Positions 11,316-23,764 of a stretch of DNA of 64,000 nt are shown one piece after another. Every line of letters starts with the position of its first letter. Position 1 is the first letter of the stretch. The position numbers were made by a program, and so were the translations under genes. This stretch comes from Hydractinia symbiolongicarpus (taxonomy: Eukaryota; Cnidaria; Hydrozoa; Anthoathecata; Hydractiniidae). The notes under the pieces were generated by a model. That model was not told the DNA's origin and made no database searches. It saw nothing but the letters and a program-made list of their open reading frames with translations. The DNA lies in the NCBI RefSeq assembly GCF_029227915.1, contig NC_079878.1, positions 35,181,501-35,245,500 of the forward strand. The letters are read 5' to 3'.

Positions 11316-11820
11316 TTAGAAAGAATGTTAGTTCTTGGAGTCCAATTGTCTCACTTATAACATTTGTAAGGTCACAGTCGAAAATCAGTTCAATTTAGTC
11401 CCACAGTCAATCGTTTCACTGTTAAAAGCGATGCGGCCTGGTAATATGAGAAAAATATAGCTAATTACATGTTGGTACGGGTATGTGACGAAACCGTTGT
11501 AACTGAAGCGGATTGATACAGTTAGAAAGTCAATGAAATGTAGTTTTTGAAACAATCGCTATTTCTTCAGCGCGCTATAACGGCTAGGATTGGTCCCACA
11601 GTAAAAGAATGACTTACTTATCTAAATTCCTAATTGAAGCCCTACTGCAGCGCCCAGTGTAACCCCTGAGTTTGGGCAATCATGTCAATATAAGAAGAAT
11701 GTTTTTTCTTGGAGTCCAATTGTCTCATTTATCACATTTATCAGGTCACAGTCCAGAGATAGTTCAATTAAGTCCCACAGTCAATCGCTTCATTGTTAAA
11801 AGCGATGCAACCTAGTAATC

Positions 11821-11901
11821 TTCTTAATTACTTTTTTTTTTTTTCTTGGAAATTATTGTAAATATGTGAATAATCGACTTTAAATAAATTGAAAAGAAAA
11901 A
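11821..11901 (+). repeat. AT-rich insert, shortened copy 2 (81 bp)
   Basis: Same left junction as at 7315 ('tagtaatc' then 'ttcttaattac'), with a T run of 13. Inherited through the 4.5-kb HOR. Confidence 0.88.
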
Positions 11902-12669
11902 GAGTTCCGGCAATCACGTCAAACTAAGAAGAATGTTATTTCTTGGAGTCCCATTGTCTCATTTATCACATTTTTCAGGTCACAGTCCACAGTTAGTTCA
12001 ATTAAGTCCCACAGTCAATCGTTTCAGTGTTAAAAGCGATGCAACCTAGTAATATCAGAAAAATATCGCTAAGTACATGTTAGTACGATTAGGTGACCCA
12101 ACTGTTGTATCTCAAACGGACTGACATCGTTAGAAAGTCAATGAAATGTAGTTTTTGAAACTGTCGCTATTTCTTCAACGTGCGATAACGCCTAGGATTG
12201 GTCCAACAGTAAAAAATTACTTATTAATCTAAATTTTTAAATGAAGCGCTACCACAGCGCCCAGTGTAATCGCTGGGTTCCGGCAATCATGTCAAATTCA
12301 GAAGAATGTTATTTCTAGGAGTCCAATTGTCTCAATTATCACATTTATAAGGTCATAGTCCAAAATCAGTTCAATTTAGTCCCATAGTCAATCGTTTCAC
12401 TGTTACAAGCGATGCAACCTAGTAATATGAGAAAAATATCGCTAAGTAAGTGTTGGTACGAATATGTGACGCAACCGTTGTTACTGAAGCGAAGTGATAC
12501 CGTTAGAAAGTCAATGAAATATAGTTTTTGAAACTGTCGCTATTTCTTTAGCACGCGATAACGGCTAGGTTTGGTCCCACTGTAAAGAATGACATATTTA
12601 TCTAAATTTTTAAATGAAGCGCTACCACAGCGCCCAGTGTAATTGCTGAGTTCCGGCAATCATGACAAA

Positions 12670-12944
12670 TTAGAAAGAATGTTACTCTATGGAGTCCAAT
12701 AGTCTCACTTGTAACATTTATAAGGTCACAGTCCAAAATCAGTTAAATTTAGTCCCACAGTCAATCGTTTCACTGTTAAAAGCGATGCAACCTAGTAATA
12801 TGAGAAAAATATCGCTAAATACATGTTGGTACGAATATGTGACCCAACCTCTGCAACTCAAACGGACAGACACCGTTAGAAAGTCAATGAGATGTACTCT
12901 TTGAGTGCCCAGTGTAATCGCAGGGTTCCGGCAATCATGTCAAA
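12670..12944 (+). repeat. Short monomer (275 bp) 3
   Basis: Copy of the one at 8163, 4,507 bp on. Its open frame is identical. Confidence 0.9.
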
Positions 12945-15547
12945 TTAGAAAGAATGTTACTTCTTGGAGTCCAATTGTCTCACTTATAACATTTGTAAGG
13001 TCACAGTCGAAAATCAGTTCAATTTAGTCCCACAGTCAATCGTTTCACTGTTAAAAGCGATGCGGCCTGGTAATATGAGAAAAATATCGCTAATTACATG
13101 TTGGTACGGGTATGTGACGAAACCGTTGTAACTGAAGCGGATTGATACCGTTAGAAAGTCAATGAAATGTAGTTTTTGAAACAATCGCTATTTCTTCAGT
13201 GCGCGATAACGGCTAGGATTTGTCCCACAGTAAAGAATGACTTACTTATCTAAGTTTTTAAGTGAAGCGCAAACACAGCGCCCAGTGTAATTGCTGAGTT
13301 CCGGGAATCATGTCAAATTAGAAAGAATGTTTTTTCTTGGAGTCAACTTGTCTAATTTATCACATTGATCAGGTTACAGTCAAGTTAGTTCAATTAAGTC
13401 CCACAGTCAATCGTTTCATTGTTAAAAGCGATGCAACCTAGTTATATCAGAAAAACATCGCTAAGTACATGTTGGTACGAATATGTGACCCAACTCTTGT
13501 AATTCAAACAGACTGACACTGTCAGAAAGTCATTGTAATGTAGTTTTTGAAAATGTCGCTATTTCTTCAGCGTGCGATAACGGATAGGATTGGTCCCACA
13601 GTAAAGAATGACTTATTTATCTAAATTTTTAAATGAAGCGCTACCAGAGCGCCCAGTCTAATCGCTGAGTTCCGGCAATCACGTCAAATTAAGAAGACTG
13701 TTATTTCTTGGAGTCCAATTGTCTCATTTATCACATTTATCAGGTCACAGTCCAAAGTTAGTTCAATTAAGTCCCACAGTCAATCATTTCATTGTTAAAA
13801 GCGATGCAACTAGTAATATCAAAAAAATATCGCTAAGTACATGTTGGTACGATTAGGTGACCCAACTGTTGTAACTCAAACGGATTGATACTGTTAGAAA
13901 GTCAATGAAATGTACTTTTTGAAACTGTCGCTATTTCTTCAGCGCGCGATAACGGCTAGGATTGGTCACACAGTAAAAAATGACTTATTAATCTAAATTT
14001 TTAAATGAGGCGCTACCACAGCGCCCAGTGTAATCGCTGAGTTCCGGCAATCATCTAAAACTAGAAAGAATGTTACTTCTTGGAGTCCAATTGTCTCACT
14101 TATAACATTTATAAGGTCACAGTCCAAAATCAGTTCAATTTAGTCCCACTGTCAATCGTTTCACTGTTAAAAGCGATGCAACCTAGTAATGTCAGAAAAA
14201 TATCGCTAAATACATGTTGGTACGAATATGTGACCCAACCGTTGAAACTCAAACGGACTGACACCGTTAGAAAGTCAATGAAATGTAGTTTTTGAAACTG
14301 TCGCTTTTTCTTCAGCGTGCGATAACTGCTAGGATTGGTCCCAGAGTAAAAAATGACTTATTAATCTAAGTTTTTAAATGAAGCGCTACCACAGCGCCCA
14401 GTGTAATCGCTGTGTTCCGGCAATCATGTCAAATTAAGAAGAATGTTATTTCTTGGAGTCCAATTTTCTCATTTATCACATTTATCAGGTCACAGCTCAA
14501 AGTTAGTTCAATTCAGTCCCACAGTCAAATCGCTTCATAGTTAAAAGCGATGCAACCTAGTAATATCAGAAAAATATCGCTAAAAACATGTTGGTACAAA
14601 TATGTGTCCCAACCGTTGTAACTCAAACGGACTGACACCGTTAGAAAGTCATTGAAATGTAGTTTTTGAAACTGTCGCTACTTCTTCAGCGCGCGATAAC
14701 GGCTGGGATTGGTGCCCCAGTAAAAAATGACTTATTAATCTAAATTTTTAATTGAAGCGCTGCCACAGCGCCCAGTGTAATCTCTGAGTTCCGGCAATCA
14801 TGTCAAATTAAGAAGAATGTTATTTCTTGGAGTCCAATTTTCTCATTTATCACATTTTTCAGATCACAGTCCAAAGTTAGTTAAATTAAGTCCCACAGTC
14901 AATCGTTTTTCTGTTAAAAGCGATGCAACCTACTAATATCAGATAAATATCGCTAAATACATGTTGGTACGAATATGTGACCCAACCGTTGTAACTTAAA
15001 CGGACTGACACCGTTAGAAAGTCAATAAAATGTAGTTTTTGAAACTGTCGTTATTTCTTCAGCGCGCGATAACGGCTAGGATTGGCCCCACAGTAAAAAA
15101 TGACTTATTAATCTAAATTTTTAAATGAAGCGCTACCACAGCGCCCATCGCTGAGTTCCGGCAATCATGTCAAATTAAGAAGAATGTTATGTCTTAGAGT
15201 CCAATTTTCTCATTTATCACATTTATAAGGTCATAGTCCAAAATCAGTTTAATTTAGTCCCATAGTCAATCGTTTCACTGTTACAAGCGATGCAACCTAG
15301 TAATATGAGAAAAATATCGCTAAGTAAGTGTTGGTACAAATATGTGACGCAACCGTTGTTACTTAAGCGAAGTGATACCGTTAGAAAGTCAATGAAATAT
15401 AGTTTTTGAAACTGTCGCTATTTCTTCAGCACGCGATAACGGCTAGGTTTGGTCCCACTGTAAAGAATGACTTATTTATCTAAATTTTTAAATGAAGCGC
15501 TACCACAGCGCCCAGTGTAATTGCTGAGTTCCGGCAATCATAACAAA

Positions 15548-15822
15548 TTAGAAAGAATGTTACTCTATGGAGTCCAATAGTCTCACTTGTAACATTTATA
15601 AGGTCACAGTCCAAAATCAGTTAAATTTAGTCCCACAGTCAATCGTTTCACTGTTAAAAGCGATGCAACCTAGTAATATGAGAAAAATATCGCTAAATAC
15701 ATGTTGGTACGAATATGTGACCCAACCTCTGTAACTCAAACGGACAGACACCGTTAGAAAGTCAATGAGATGTACTCTTTGAGTGCCCAGTGTAATCGCA
15801 GAGTTCCGGCAATCATGTCAAA
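15548..15822 (+). repeat. Short monomer (275 bp) 4
   Basis: Copy of the one at 11041. It differs at the head's left flank ('atcataacaaatt' for 'atcatgacaaatt'). Confidence 0.9.
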
Positions 15823-16327
15823 TTAGAAAGAATGTTAGTTCTTGGAGTCCAATTGTCTCACTTATAACATTTGTAAGGTCACAGTCGAAAATCAGTTCAA
15901 TTTAGTCCCACAGTCAATCGTTTCACTGTTAAAAGCGATGCGGCCTGGTAATATGAGAAAAATATAGCTAATTACATGTTGGTACGGGTATGTGACGAAA
16001 CCGTTGTAACTGAAGCGGATTGATACAGTTAGAAAGTCAATGAAATGTAGTTTTTGAAACAATCGCTATTTCTTCAGCGCGCTATAACGGCTAGGATTGG
16101 TCCCACAGTAAAAGAATGACTTACTTATCTAAATTCCTAATTGAAGCCCTACTGCAGCGCCCAGTGTAACCCCTGAGTTTGGGCAATCATGTCAATATAA
16201 GAAGAATGTTTTTTCTTGGAGTCCAATTGTCTCATTTATCACATTTATCAGGTCACAGTCCAGAGATAGTTCAATTAAGTCCCACAGTCAATCGCTTCAT
16301 TGTTAAAAGCGATGCAACCTAGTAATC

Positions 16328-16408
16328 TTCTTAATTACTTTTTTTTTTTTTCTTGGAAATTATTGTAAATATGTGAATAATCGACTTTAAATAAATTGAA
16401 AAGAAAAA
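16328..16408 (+). repeat. AT-rich insert, shortened copy 3 (81 bp)
   Basis: Third copy of the same junction, T run of 13, in the deleted HOR copy. Confidence 0.88.
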
Positions 16409-18290
16409 GAGTTCCGGCAATCACGTCAAACTAAGAAGAATGTTATTTCTTGGAGTCCCATTGTCTCATTTATCACATTTTTCAGGTCACAGTCCACAGT
16501 TAGTTCAATTAAGTCCCACAGTCAATCGTTTCAGTGTTAAAAGCGATGCAACCTAGTAATATCAAAAAAATATCGCTAAGTACATGTTGGTACGATTAGG
16601 TGACCCAACTGTTGTAACTCAAACGGATTGATACTGTTAGAAAGTCAATGAAATGTACTTTTTGAAACTGTCGCTATTTCTTCAGCGCGCGATAACGGCT
16701 AGGATTGGTCACACAGTAAAAAATGACTTATTAATCTAAATTTTTAAATGAGGCGCTACCACAGCGCCCAGTGTAATCGCTGAGTTCCGGCAATCATCTA
16801 AAACTAGAAAGAATGTTACTTCTTGGAGTCCAATTGTCTCACTTATAACATTTATAAGGTCACAGTCCAAAATCAGTTCAATTTAGTCCCACTGTCAATC
16901 GTTTCACTGTTAAAAGCGATGCAACCTAGTAATGTCAGAAAAATATCGCTAAATACATGTTGGTACGAATATGTGACCCAACCGTTGAAACTCAAACGGA
17001 CTGACACCGTTAGAAAGTCAATGAAATGTAGTTTTTGAAACTGTCGCTTTTTCTTCAGCGTGCGATAACTGCTAGGATTGGTCCCAGAGTAAAAAATGAC
17101 TTATTAATCTAAGTTTTTAAATGAAGCGCTACCACAGCGCCCAGTGTAATCGCTGTGTTCCGGCAATCATGTCAAATTAAGAAGAATGTTATTTCTTGGA
17201 GTCCAATTTTCTCATTTATCACATTTATCAGGTCACAGCTCAAAGTTAGTTCAATTCAGTCCCACAGTCAAATCGCTTCATAGTTAAAAACGATGCAACC
17301 TAGTAATATCAGAAAAATATCGCTAAAAACATGTTGGTACAAATATGTGTCCCAACCGTTGTAACTCAAACGGACTGACACCGTTAGAAAGTCATTGAAA
17401 TGTAGTTTTTGAAACTGTCGCTATTTCTTCAGCGCGCGATAACGGCTGGGATTGGTGCCCCAGTAAAAAATGACTTATTAATCTAAATTTTTAATTGAAG
17501 CGCTGCCACAGCGCCCAGTGTAATCTCTGAGTTCCGGCAATCATGTCAAATTAAGAAGAATGTTATTTCTTGGAGTCCAATTTTCTCATTTATCACATTT
17601 TTCAGATCACAGTCCAAAGTTAGTTAAATTAAGTCCCACAGTCAATCGTTTTTCTGTTAAAAGCGATGCAACCTACTAATATCAGATAAATATCGCTAAA
17701 TACATGTTGGTACGAATATGTGACCCAACCGTTGTAACTTAAACGGACTGACACCGTTAGAAAGTCAATAAAATGTAGTTTTTGAAACTGTCGTTATTTC
17801 TTCAGCGCGCGATAACGGCTAGGATTGGCCCCACAGTAAAAAATGACTTATTAATCTAAATTTTTAAATGAAGCGCTACCACAGCGCCCATCGCTGAGTT
17901 CCGGCAATCATGTCAAATTAAGAAGAATGTTATGTCTTAGAGTCCAATTTTCTCATTTATCACATTTATAAGGTCATAGTCCAAAATCAGTTTAATTTAG
18001 TCCCATAGTCAATCGTTTCACTGTTACAAGCGATGCAACCTAGTAATATGAGAAAAATATCGCTAAGTAAGTGTTGGTACAAATATGTGACGCAACCGTT
18101 GTTACTTAAGCGAAGTGATACCGTTAGAAAGTCAATGAAATATAGTTTTTGAAACTGTCGCTATTTCTTCAGCACGCGATAACGGCTAGGTTTGGTCCCA
18201 CTGTAAAGAATGACTTATTTATCTAAATTTTTAAATGAAGCGCTACCACAGCGCCCAGTGTAATTGCTGAGTTCCGGCAATCATGACAAA

Positions 18291-18565
18291 TTAGAAAGAA
18301 TGTTACTCTATGGAGTCCAATAGTCTCACTTGTAACATTTATAAGGTCACAGTCCAAAATCAGTTAAATTTAGTCCCACAGTCAATCGTTTCACTGTTAA
18401 AAGCGATGCAACCTAGTAATATGAGAAAAATATCGCTAAATACATGTTGGTACGAATATGTGACCCAACCTCTGTAACTCAAACGGACAGACACCGTTAG
18501 AAAGTCAATGAGATGTACTCTTTGAGTGCCCAGTGTAATCGCAGAGTTCCGGCAATCATGTCAAA
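18291..18565 (+). repeat. Short monomer (275 bp) 5
   Basis: In HOR copy 3, after its deletion. Confidence 0.9.
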
Positions 18566-18806
18566 TTAGAAAGAATGTTAGTTCTTGGAGTCCAATTGTC
18601 TCACTTATAACATTTGTAAGGTCACAGTCGAAAATCAGTTCAATTTAGTCCCACAGTCAATCGTTTCACTGTTAAAAGCGATGCGGCCTGGTAATATGAG
18701 AAAAATATAGCTAATTACATGTTGGTACGGGTATGTGACGAAACCGTTGTAACTGAAGCGGATTGATACAGTTAGAAAGTCAATGAAATGTAGTTTTTGA
18801 AACAAT

Positions 18807-19800
18807 CGCTATTTCTTCAGCGCGCGATAACGGCTAGGATTTGTCCTACAGTAAAGAATGACTTACTTATCTAAATTTTTAAGTGAAGCGCAAACACAGC
18901 GCCCAGTGTAATTGCTGAGTTCCGGGAATCATGTCAAATTAGAAAGAATGTTTTTTCTTGGAGTCAACTTGTCTAATTTATCACATTTATCAGGTTACAG
19001 TCAAGTTAGTTCAATTAAGTCCCACAGTCAATCGTTTCATTGTTAAAAGCGATGCAACCTAGTAATATCAGAAAAACATCGCTAAGTACATGTTGGTACG
19101 AATATGTGCCCCAATTCTTGTAATTCAAACGGACTGACACCGTCAGAAAGTCATTGTAATGTAGTTTTTGAAAATGTCGCTATTTCTTCAGCGTGCGATA
19201 ACGGATAGGATTGGTCCCACAGTAAAGAATGACTTATTTATCTAAATTTTTAAATGAAGCGCTACCAGAGCGCCCAGTCTAATCGCTGAGTTCCGGCAAT
19301 CACGTCAAATTAAGAAGAATGTTATTTCTTGGAGTCCAATTGTCTCATTTATCACATTTATCAGGTCACAGTCCAAAGTTAGTTCAATTAAGTCCCACAG
19401 TCAATCATTTCATTGTTAAAAGCGATGCAACTAGTAATATCAGAAAAATATCGCTAAGTACATGTTGGTACGATTAGGTGACCCAACTGTTGTAACTCAA
19501 ACGGATTGATACTGTTAGAAAGTCAATGAAATGTACTTTTTGAAACTGTCGCTATTTCTTCAGCGCGCGATAACGGCTAGGATTGGTCACACAGTAAAAA
19601 ATGACTTATTAATCTAAATTTTTAAATGAGGCGCTATCACAGCGCCCAGTGTAATCGCTGAGTTCCGGCAATCATCTAAAATTAGAAAGAATGTTACTTC
19701 TTGGAGTCCAATTGTCTCACTTATAACATTTATAAGGTCACAGTCCAAAATCAGTTCAATTTAGTCCCACTGTCAATCGTTTCACTGTTAAAAGCGATGC
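18807..19800 (+). repeat. Diverged partial relative of the 4.5-kb HOR
   Basis: Matches about 8680-9672 of copy 1 at an offset near 10,128 bp, sharing rare markers such as 'gcgcaaacacagcgccc', 'gttccgggaatcatg' and 'ggagtcaacttgtctaat'. It has more differences than the three near-identical copies (for example catttatcagg against cattgatcagg), so it is an older branch. Confidence 0.75.
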
Positions 19801-19955
19801 AACCTAGTAATATGAGAAAAATTTGCTAAATACATGTTGGTACGAGTATGTGACCCAACTGTTGTAACTCCAACGGACTGACACCGTTAGAAAGTCAATG
19901 AAATGTACTTTTTGAGCGCCCAGTGTAATCGCTGAGTTCCCGCAATCATGTCAAA
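19682..19955 (+). repeat. Short monomer (274 bp) 6
   Basis: Joint reads 'tactttttgagcgcccag', one base closer to the full-length sequence than the 'gagtgccc' form. Confidence 0.88.
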
Positions 19956-20861
19956 TTAGAAAGAATGTTACTTCTTGGAGTCCAATTGTCTCACTTATAA
20001 CATTTCTAAGGTCACAGTCCAAAATCAGTTCGATTTAGTCCCACAGTCACTCGTTTCACTGTTAAAAGCGATGCAACCTAGAAATATGAGAAAAATATCG
20101 CTAAATACATGTTGGTACGAGTATGTGACGCAACCGTAGTAACTGAAGCGGATTGATACTGTTACAAAGTCAATGAAATGTATTTTTTTGAAACTGTCGC
20201 TTTTTCTTCAGCGCGCGATAACGGCTAGGATTGGTCCCACAGTAAAGAATGACTTACTTATTTAAATTTTTAAGTGAAGCGCTACCACAGCGCCCAGTGT
20301 AATCGCTGAGTTCCGGCAATCATGTCAAATTAGAAAGACTGTTACTTCTTGGAGTCCAATTGTCTCACTTATAACATTTATAAGGTCACAGTCCAAAATT
20401 AGTTCAATTTAGTCCCACAGTCAATCGTTTCACTGTTAAAAGCGATGCAACCTAGTAATATCAGAAAAAATTTGCTAAATACATGTTGGTACGATTAGGT
20501 GACCCAACTGTTGTAACTCAAACGGACTGACATCGTTAGAAATTCAATGAAATGTAGTTTTTGAAACTGTCGCTATTTCTTCAACGTGCGAGAACACCTA
20601 GGATTGGTCCAACAGTAAAAAATTACTTATTAATCTAAATTTTTAAATGAAGCGCTACCACAGCGCCAAGTGTAATCGCTGAATTCCGGCAATCATGTCA
20701 AATTCAGAAGAATGTTATTTCTTGGAGTGCACTTGTCTCACTTATAACATTTATAAGGTCACAGTCCAAAATCAGTTCAATTTAGTCCCACAGTCAATCG
20801 TTTCACTGTTAAAAGCTATGCGGCCTAGTAATATGAGAAAAATATCGCTAAATACATGTTG
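19801..20861 (+). repeat. Mixed type B monomers
   Basis: Type B monomers (gaaagaatgttacttc, cacttataacatttataagg, aaaatcagttcaatttagtc), with one short monomer at 19682-19955 overlapping the left end. There is no adjacent near-identical copy. No other element is seen. Confidence 0.7.
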
Positions 20862-21430
20862 GTACGAGTATGTGACGAAACCGTTGTAACTGAAGCGGAT
20901 TGATACCGTTAGAAAGTCAATGAAATGTAGTTTTTGAAACTGTCGCTATTTCTTCAGCGTGCGATAACGGCTAGGATTGGTCGCACAGTAAAGAATGACT
21001 TACTTATCTAAATTTTTAAGTGAAGTGCTATCACAGCGCCCAGTGTAATCGCTGGGTTCCGGCAATCACGTCAAATTAAGAAGAATGTTTTTTCTTGGAG
21101 TCCACTTGTCTAATTTATCACATTTATCAGGTCACAGTCCAAAGTTAGTTCTATTAAGTCCCACAGTCAATCGTTTCATTGTTAAAAGCGATGCAACCTA
21201 GTAATATCAGAAAAATATCGCTAGGTACATGTTGGTACGAATATGTGACCCAACTATTGTAACTCAAACGGACTGACACCGTCAGAAAGTCATTGTAATG
21301 TAGTTTTTGAAACTGTCGCTATTTCTTCAGCGTGCGATAACGGATAGGATTGGTCCCAAAGTAAAGAATGACTTATTTATCTAAATTTTGAAATGAAGCG
21401 CTACCACAGCGCCCAGTCTAATCGCTGAGT

Positions 21431-21524
21431 CGATTTAGATTAGTTTTCTTAATTACTTTTTTTTTTTCTTGGAAATTATTGTAAATATGTGAATAATCGA
21501 CTTTAAATAAATTGAAAAGAAAAA
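21431..21524 (+). repeat. AT-rich insert, full copy 1 (94 bp)
   Basis: Best reference copy. It starts 'cgatttagattag', then 'ttcttaattac', a T run of 11, 'cttggaaattattgtaaata', 'tgtgaataatcgactttaaa' and 'taaattgaaaagaaaaa'. It lies between two GAGT copies (21427-21430 and 21525-21528) and splits the monomer motif 'cgctgagttccgg'. This looks like an insertion with a 4-bp target-site duplication. The right end has AATAAA followed by an A-rich tail, which could be the 3' end of a retroposed transcript. The element class is not recognised. Confidence 0.85.
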
Positions 21525-22292
21525 GAGTTCCGGCAATCACGTCAAACTAAGAAGAATGTTATTTCTTGGAGTCCCATTGTCTCATTTATGACATTTATCA
21601 GGTCACAGTCCACAGTTAGTTCAATTAAGTCCCACAGTCAATCGTTTCATTGTTAAAAGCGATGCAACCTAGTAATATCAGAAAAATATCGCTAAGTACA
21701 TGTTGGTACGATTAGGTGACCCAACTGTTGTATCTCAAACGGACTGACATCGTTAGAAAGTCAAAGAAATGTAGTTTGTGAAACTGTCGCTATTTCTTCA
21801 ACGTGCGATAACGCCTAGGATTGGTCCAACAGTAAAAAATTACTTATTAATCTAAATTTTTAAATGAAGCGCTACCACAGCGCCCAGTGTAATCGCTGGG
21901 TTCCGGCAATCATGTCAAATTCAGAAGAATGTTATTTCTTGGAGTCCAATTGTCTCACTTATCACATTTATAAGGTCATAGTCCAAAATCAGTTCAATTT
22001 AGTCCCATAGTCAATCGTTTCACTGTTACAAGCGATGCAACCTAGTAATATGAGAAAAATATCGCTAAGTAAGTGTTGGTACGAATATGTGACGCAACCG
22101 TCGTTACTGAAGCGAAGTGATACCGTTAGAAAGTCAATGAAATATAGTTTTTGAAACTGTCGCTATTTCTTCAGCACGCGATAACGGCTAGGTTTGGTCC
22201 CACTGTAAAGAATGACTTATTTATCTAAATTTTTAAATGAAGCGCTACCACAGCGCCCAGTGTAATTGCTGAGTTCCGGCAATCATGACAAA

Positions 22293-22567
22293 TTAGAAAG
22301 AATGTTACTCTATGGAGTCCAATAGTCTCACTTGTAACATTTATAAGGTCACAGTCCAAAATCAGTTAAATTTAGTCCCACAGTCAATCGTTTCACTGTT
22401 AAAAGCGATGCAACCTAGTAATATGAGAAAAATATCGCTAAATACATGTTGGTACGAATATGTGACCCAACCTCTGTAACTCAAACGGACAGACACCGTT
22501 AGAAAGTCAATGAGATGTACTCTTTGAGTGCCCAGTGTAATCGCAGAGTTCCGGCAATCATGTCAAA
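22293..22567 (+). repeat. Short monomer (275 bp) 7
   Basis: 'actctttgagtgcccag' joint, in 2,238-bp HOR copy 1. Confidence 0.9.
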
Positions 22568-23668
22568 TTAGAAAGAATGTTACTTCTTGGAGTTCAATTG
22601 TCTCACTTATAACATTTGTAAGGTCACAGTCAAAAATCAGTTCAATTTAGTCCCACAGTCAATCGTTTCACTGTTAAAAGCGATGCGGCCTGGTAATATG
22701 AGAAAAATATCGCTAATTACATGTTGGTACGGGTATGTGACGAAACCGTTGTAACTGAAGCGGATTGATACCGTTAGAAAGTCAATGAAATGTAGTTTTT
22801 GAAACTATCGCTATTTCTTCAGCGCGCGATAACGGCTAGGATTTGTCCCACAGTAAAGAATGACTTACTTATCTAAATTTTTAAGTGAAGCGCAAACACA
22901 GCGCCCAGTGTAATTGCTGAGTTCCGGGAATCATGTCAAATTAGAAAGAATGTTTTTTCTTGGAGTCAACTTGTCTAATTTATCACATTTATCAGGTTAC
23001 AGTCCAAAGTTAGTTCAATTAAGTCCCACAGTCAATCGTTTCATTGTTAAAAGCGATGCAACCTAGTAATATCAGAAAAACATCGCTAAGTACATGTTGG
23101 TACGAGTATGTGACGAAACCGTTGTAAGTGAAGCGGATTGATACCGTTAGAAAGTCAATGAAATGTAGTTTTTGAAACTGTCGCTATTTCTTCAGCGCGC
23201 GATAACGGCTAGGATTGGTCGCACAGTAAAGAATGACTTACTTATCTAAATTTTTAAGTGAAGCGTTCTCACAGCGCCCAGTGTAATCGCTGGGTTCCGG
23301 CAATCACGTCAAATTAAGAAGAATGTTTTTTCTTGGAGTCCACTTGTCTAATTTATCACATTTATCAGGTCACAGTCCAAAGTTAGTTCTATTAAGTCCC
23401 ACAGTCAATCGTTTCATTGTTAAAAGCGATGCAACCTAGTAATATCAGAAAAATATCGCTAGGTACATGTTGGTACGAATATGTGACCCAACTATTGTAA
23501 CTTAAACGGACTGACACCGTCAGAAAGTCATTGTAATGTAGTTTTTGAAACTGTCGCTATTTCTTCAGCGTGCGATAACGGATAGGATTGGTCCCAAAGT
23601 AAAGAATGACTTATTTATCTAAATTTTGAAATGAAGCGCTACCACAGCGCCAAGTCTAATCGCTGAGT

Positions 23669-23764
23669 CGATTTAGATTAGTTTTCTTAATTACTTTTTT
23701 TTTTTTTCTTGGAAATTATTGTAAATATGTGAATAATCGACTTTAAATAAATTGAAAAGAAAAA
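23669..23764 (+). repeat. AT-rich insert, full copy 2 (96 bp)
   Basis: T run of 13. The left flank has 'gccaagtctaatcgctgagt' (a for c). Part of the 2,238-bp HOR. Confidence 0.85.

Larger units (their letters stand above)
7050..11555 (+). repeat. 4.5-kb HOR, copy 1
   Basis: Complete unit of about 4,506 bp. It contains full-length type A and type B monomers, two 275-bp short monomers (8163 and 11041) and one shortened AT-rich insert (7315). It matches the next copy almost base for base. One of the few differences is 'gtgataacgttag' near 7990 against 'gtgataccgttag' near 12497; another is one T in the T run. The left boundary is set where 'aaactgtcgctatttc' here faces 'aaacaatcgctatttc' at the end of the unit. 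A six-base loss (agcgcccatcgctg, near 10640) is a private marker of this HOR. Confidence 0.9.
11556..16062 (+). repeat. 4.5-kb HOR, copy 2
   Basis: Direct continuation of copy 1 at an offset of 4,506-4,507 bp. All internal landmarks recur: the insert at 11821, short monomers at 12670 and 15548, and the private six-base loss near 15147. Near-identity over 4.5 kb means recent duplication or homogenisation. Confidence 0.9.
16063..18806 (+). repeat. 4.5-kb HOR, copy 3 with 1,764-bp internal deletion
   Basis: Follows copy 2 at an offset of 4,507 bp up to about 16560, then jumps forward within the unit. From 'atatcaaaaaaatatcg' (16559) the offset to copy 2 is only 2,743 bp. The lost part corresponds to about 12054-13817 of copy 2 and includes one short monomer. 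The junction lies in sequence common to both partners ('cctagtaatatca'), as expected from unequal recombination. Similarity to a further copy ends near 18806. Confidence 0.88.
20862..23099 (+). repeat. 2,238-bp HOR, copy 1
   Basis: Unit of six monomers carrying one AT-rich insert (21431) and one short monomer (22293). It starts at 'ggtacgagtatgtgacgaaa' and recurs from 23100 at an offset of 2,238-2,239 bp. Marker differences between copies are few: 'cgtcgttact' against 'cgttgttact', and poly-T of 11 against 13. Confidence 0.87.

Noticed and set aside
8182-17038. Repeated 71-codon open frames (8182, 9573, 12689, 14080, 16823) as a possible small-protein family
   Set aside because: They lie at the same place in successive monomers, differ only as the DNA does, cannot cross a monomer border, and show no recognisable domain, signal peptide or expression signal.
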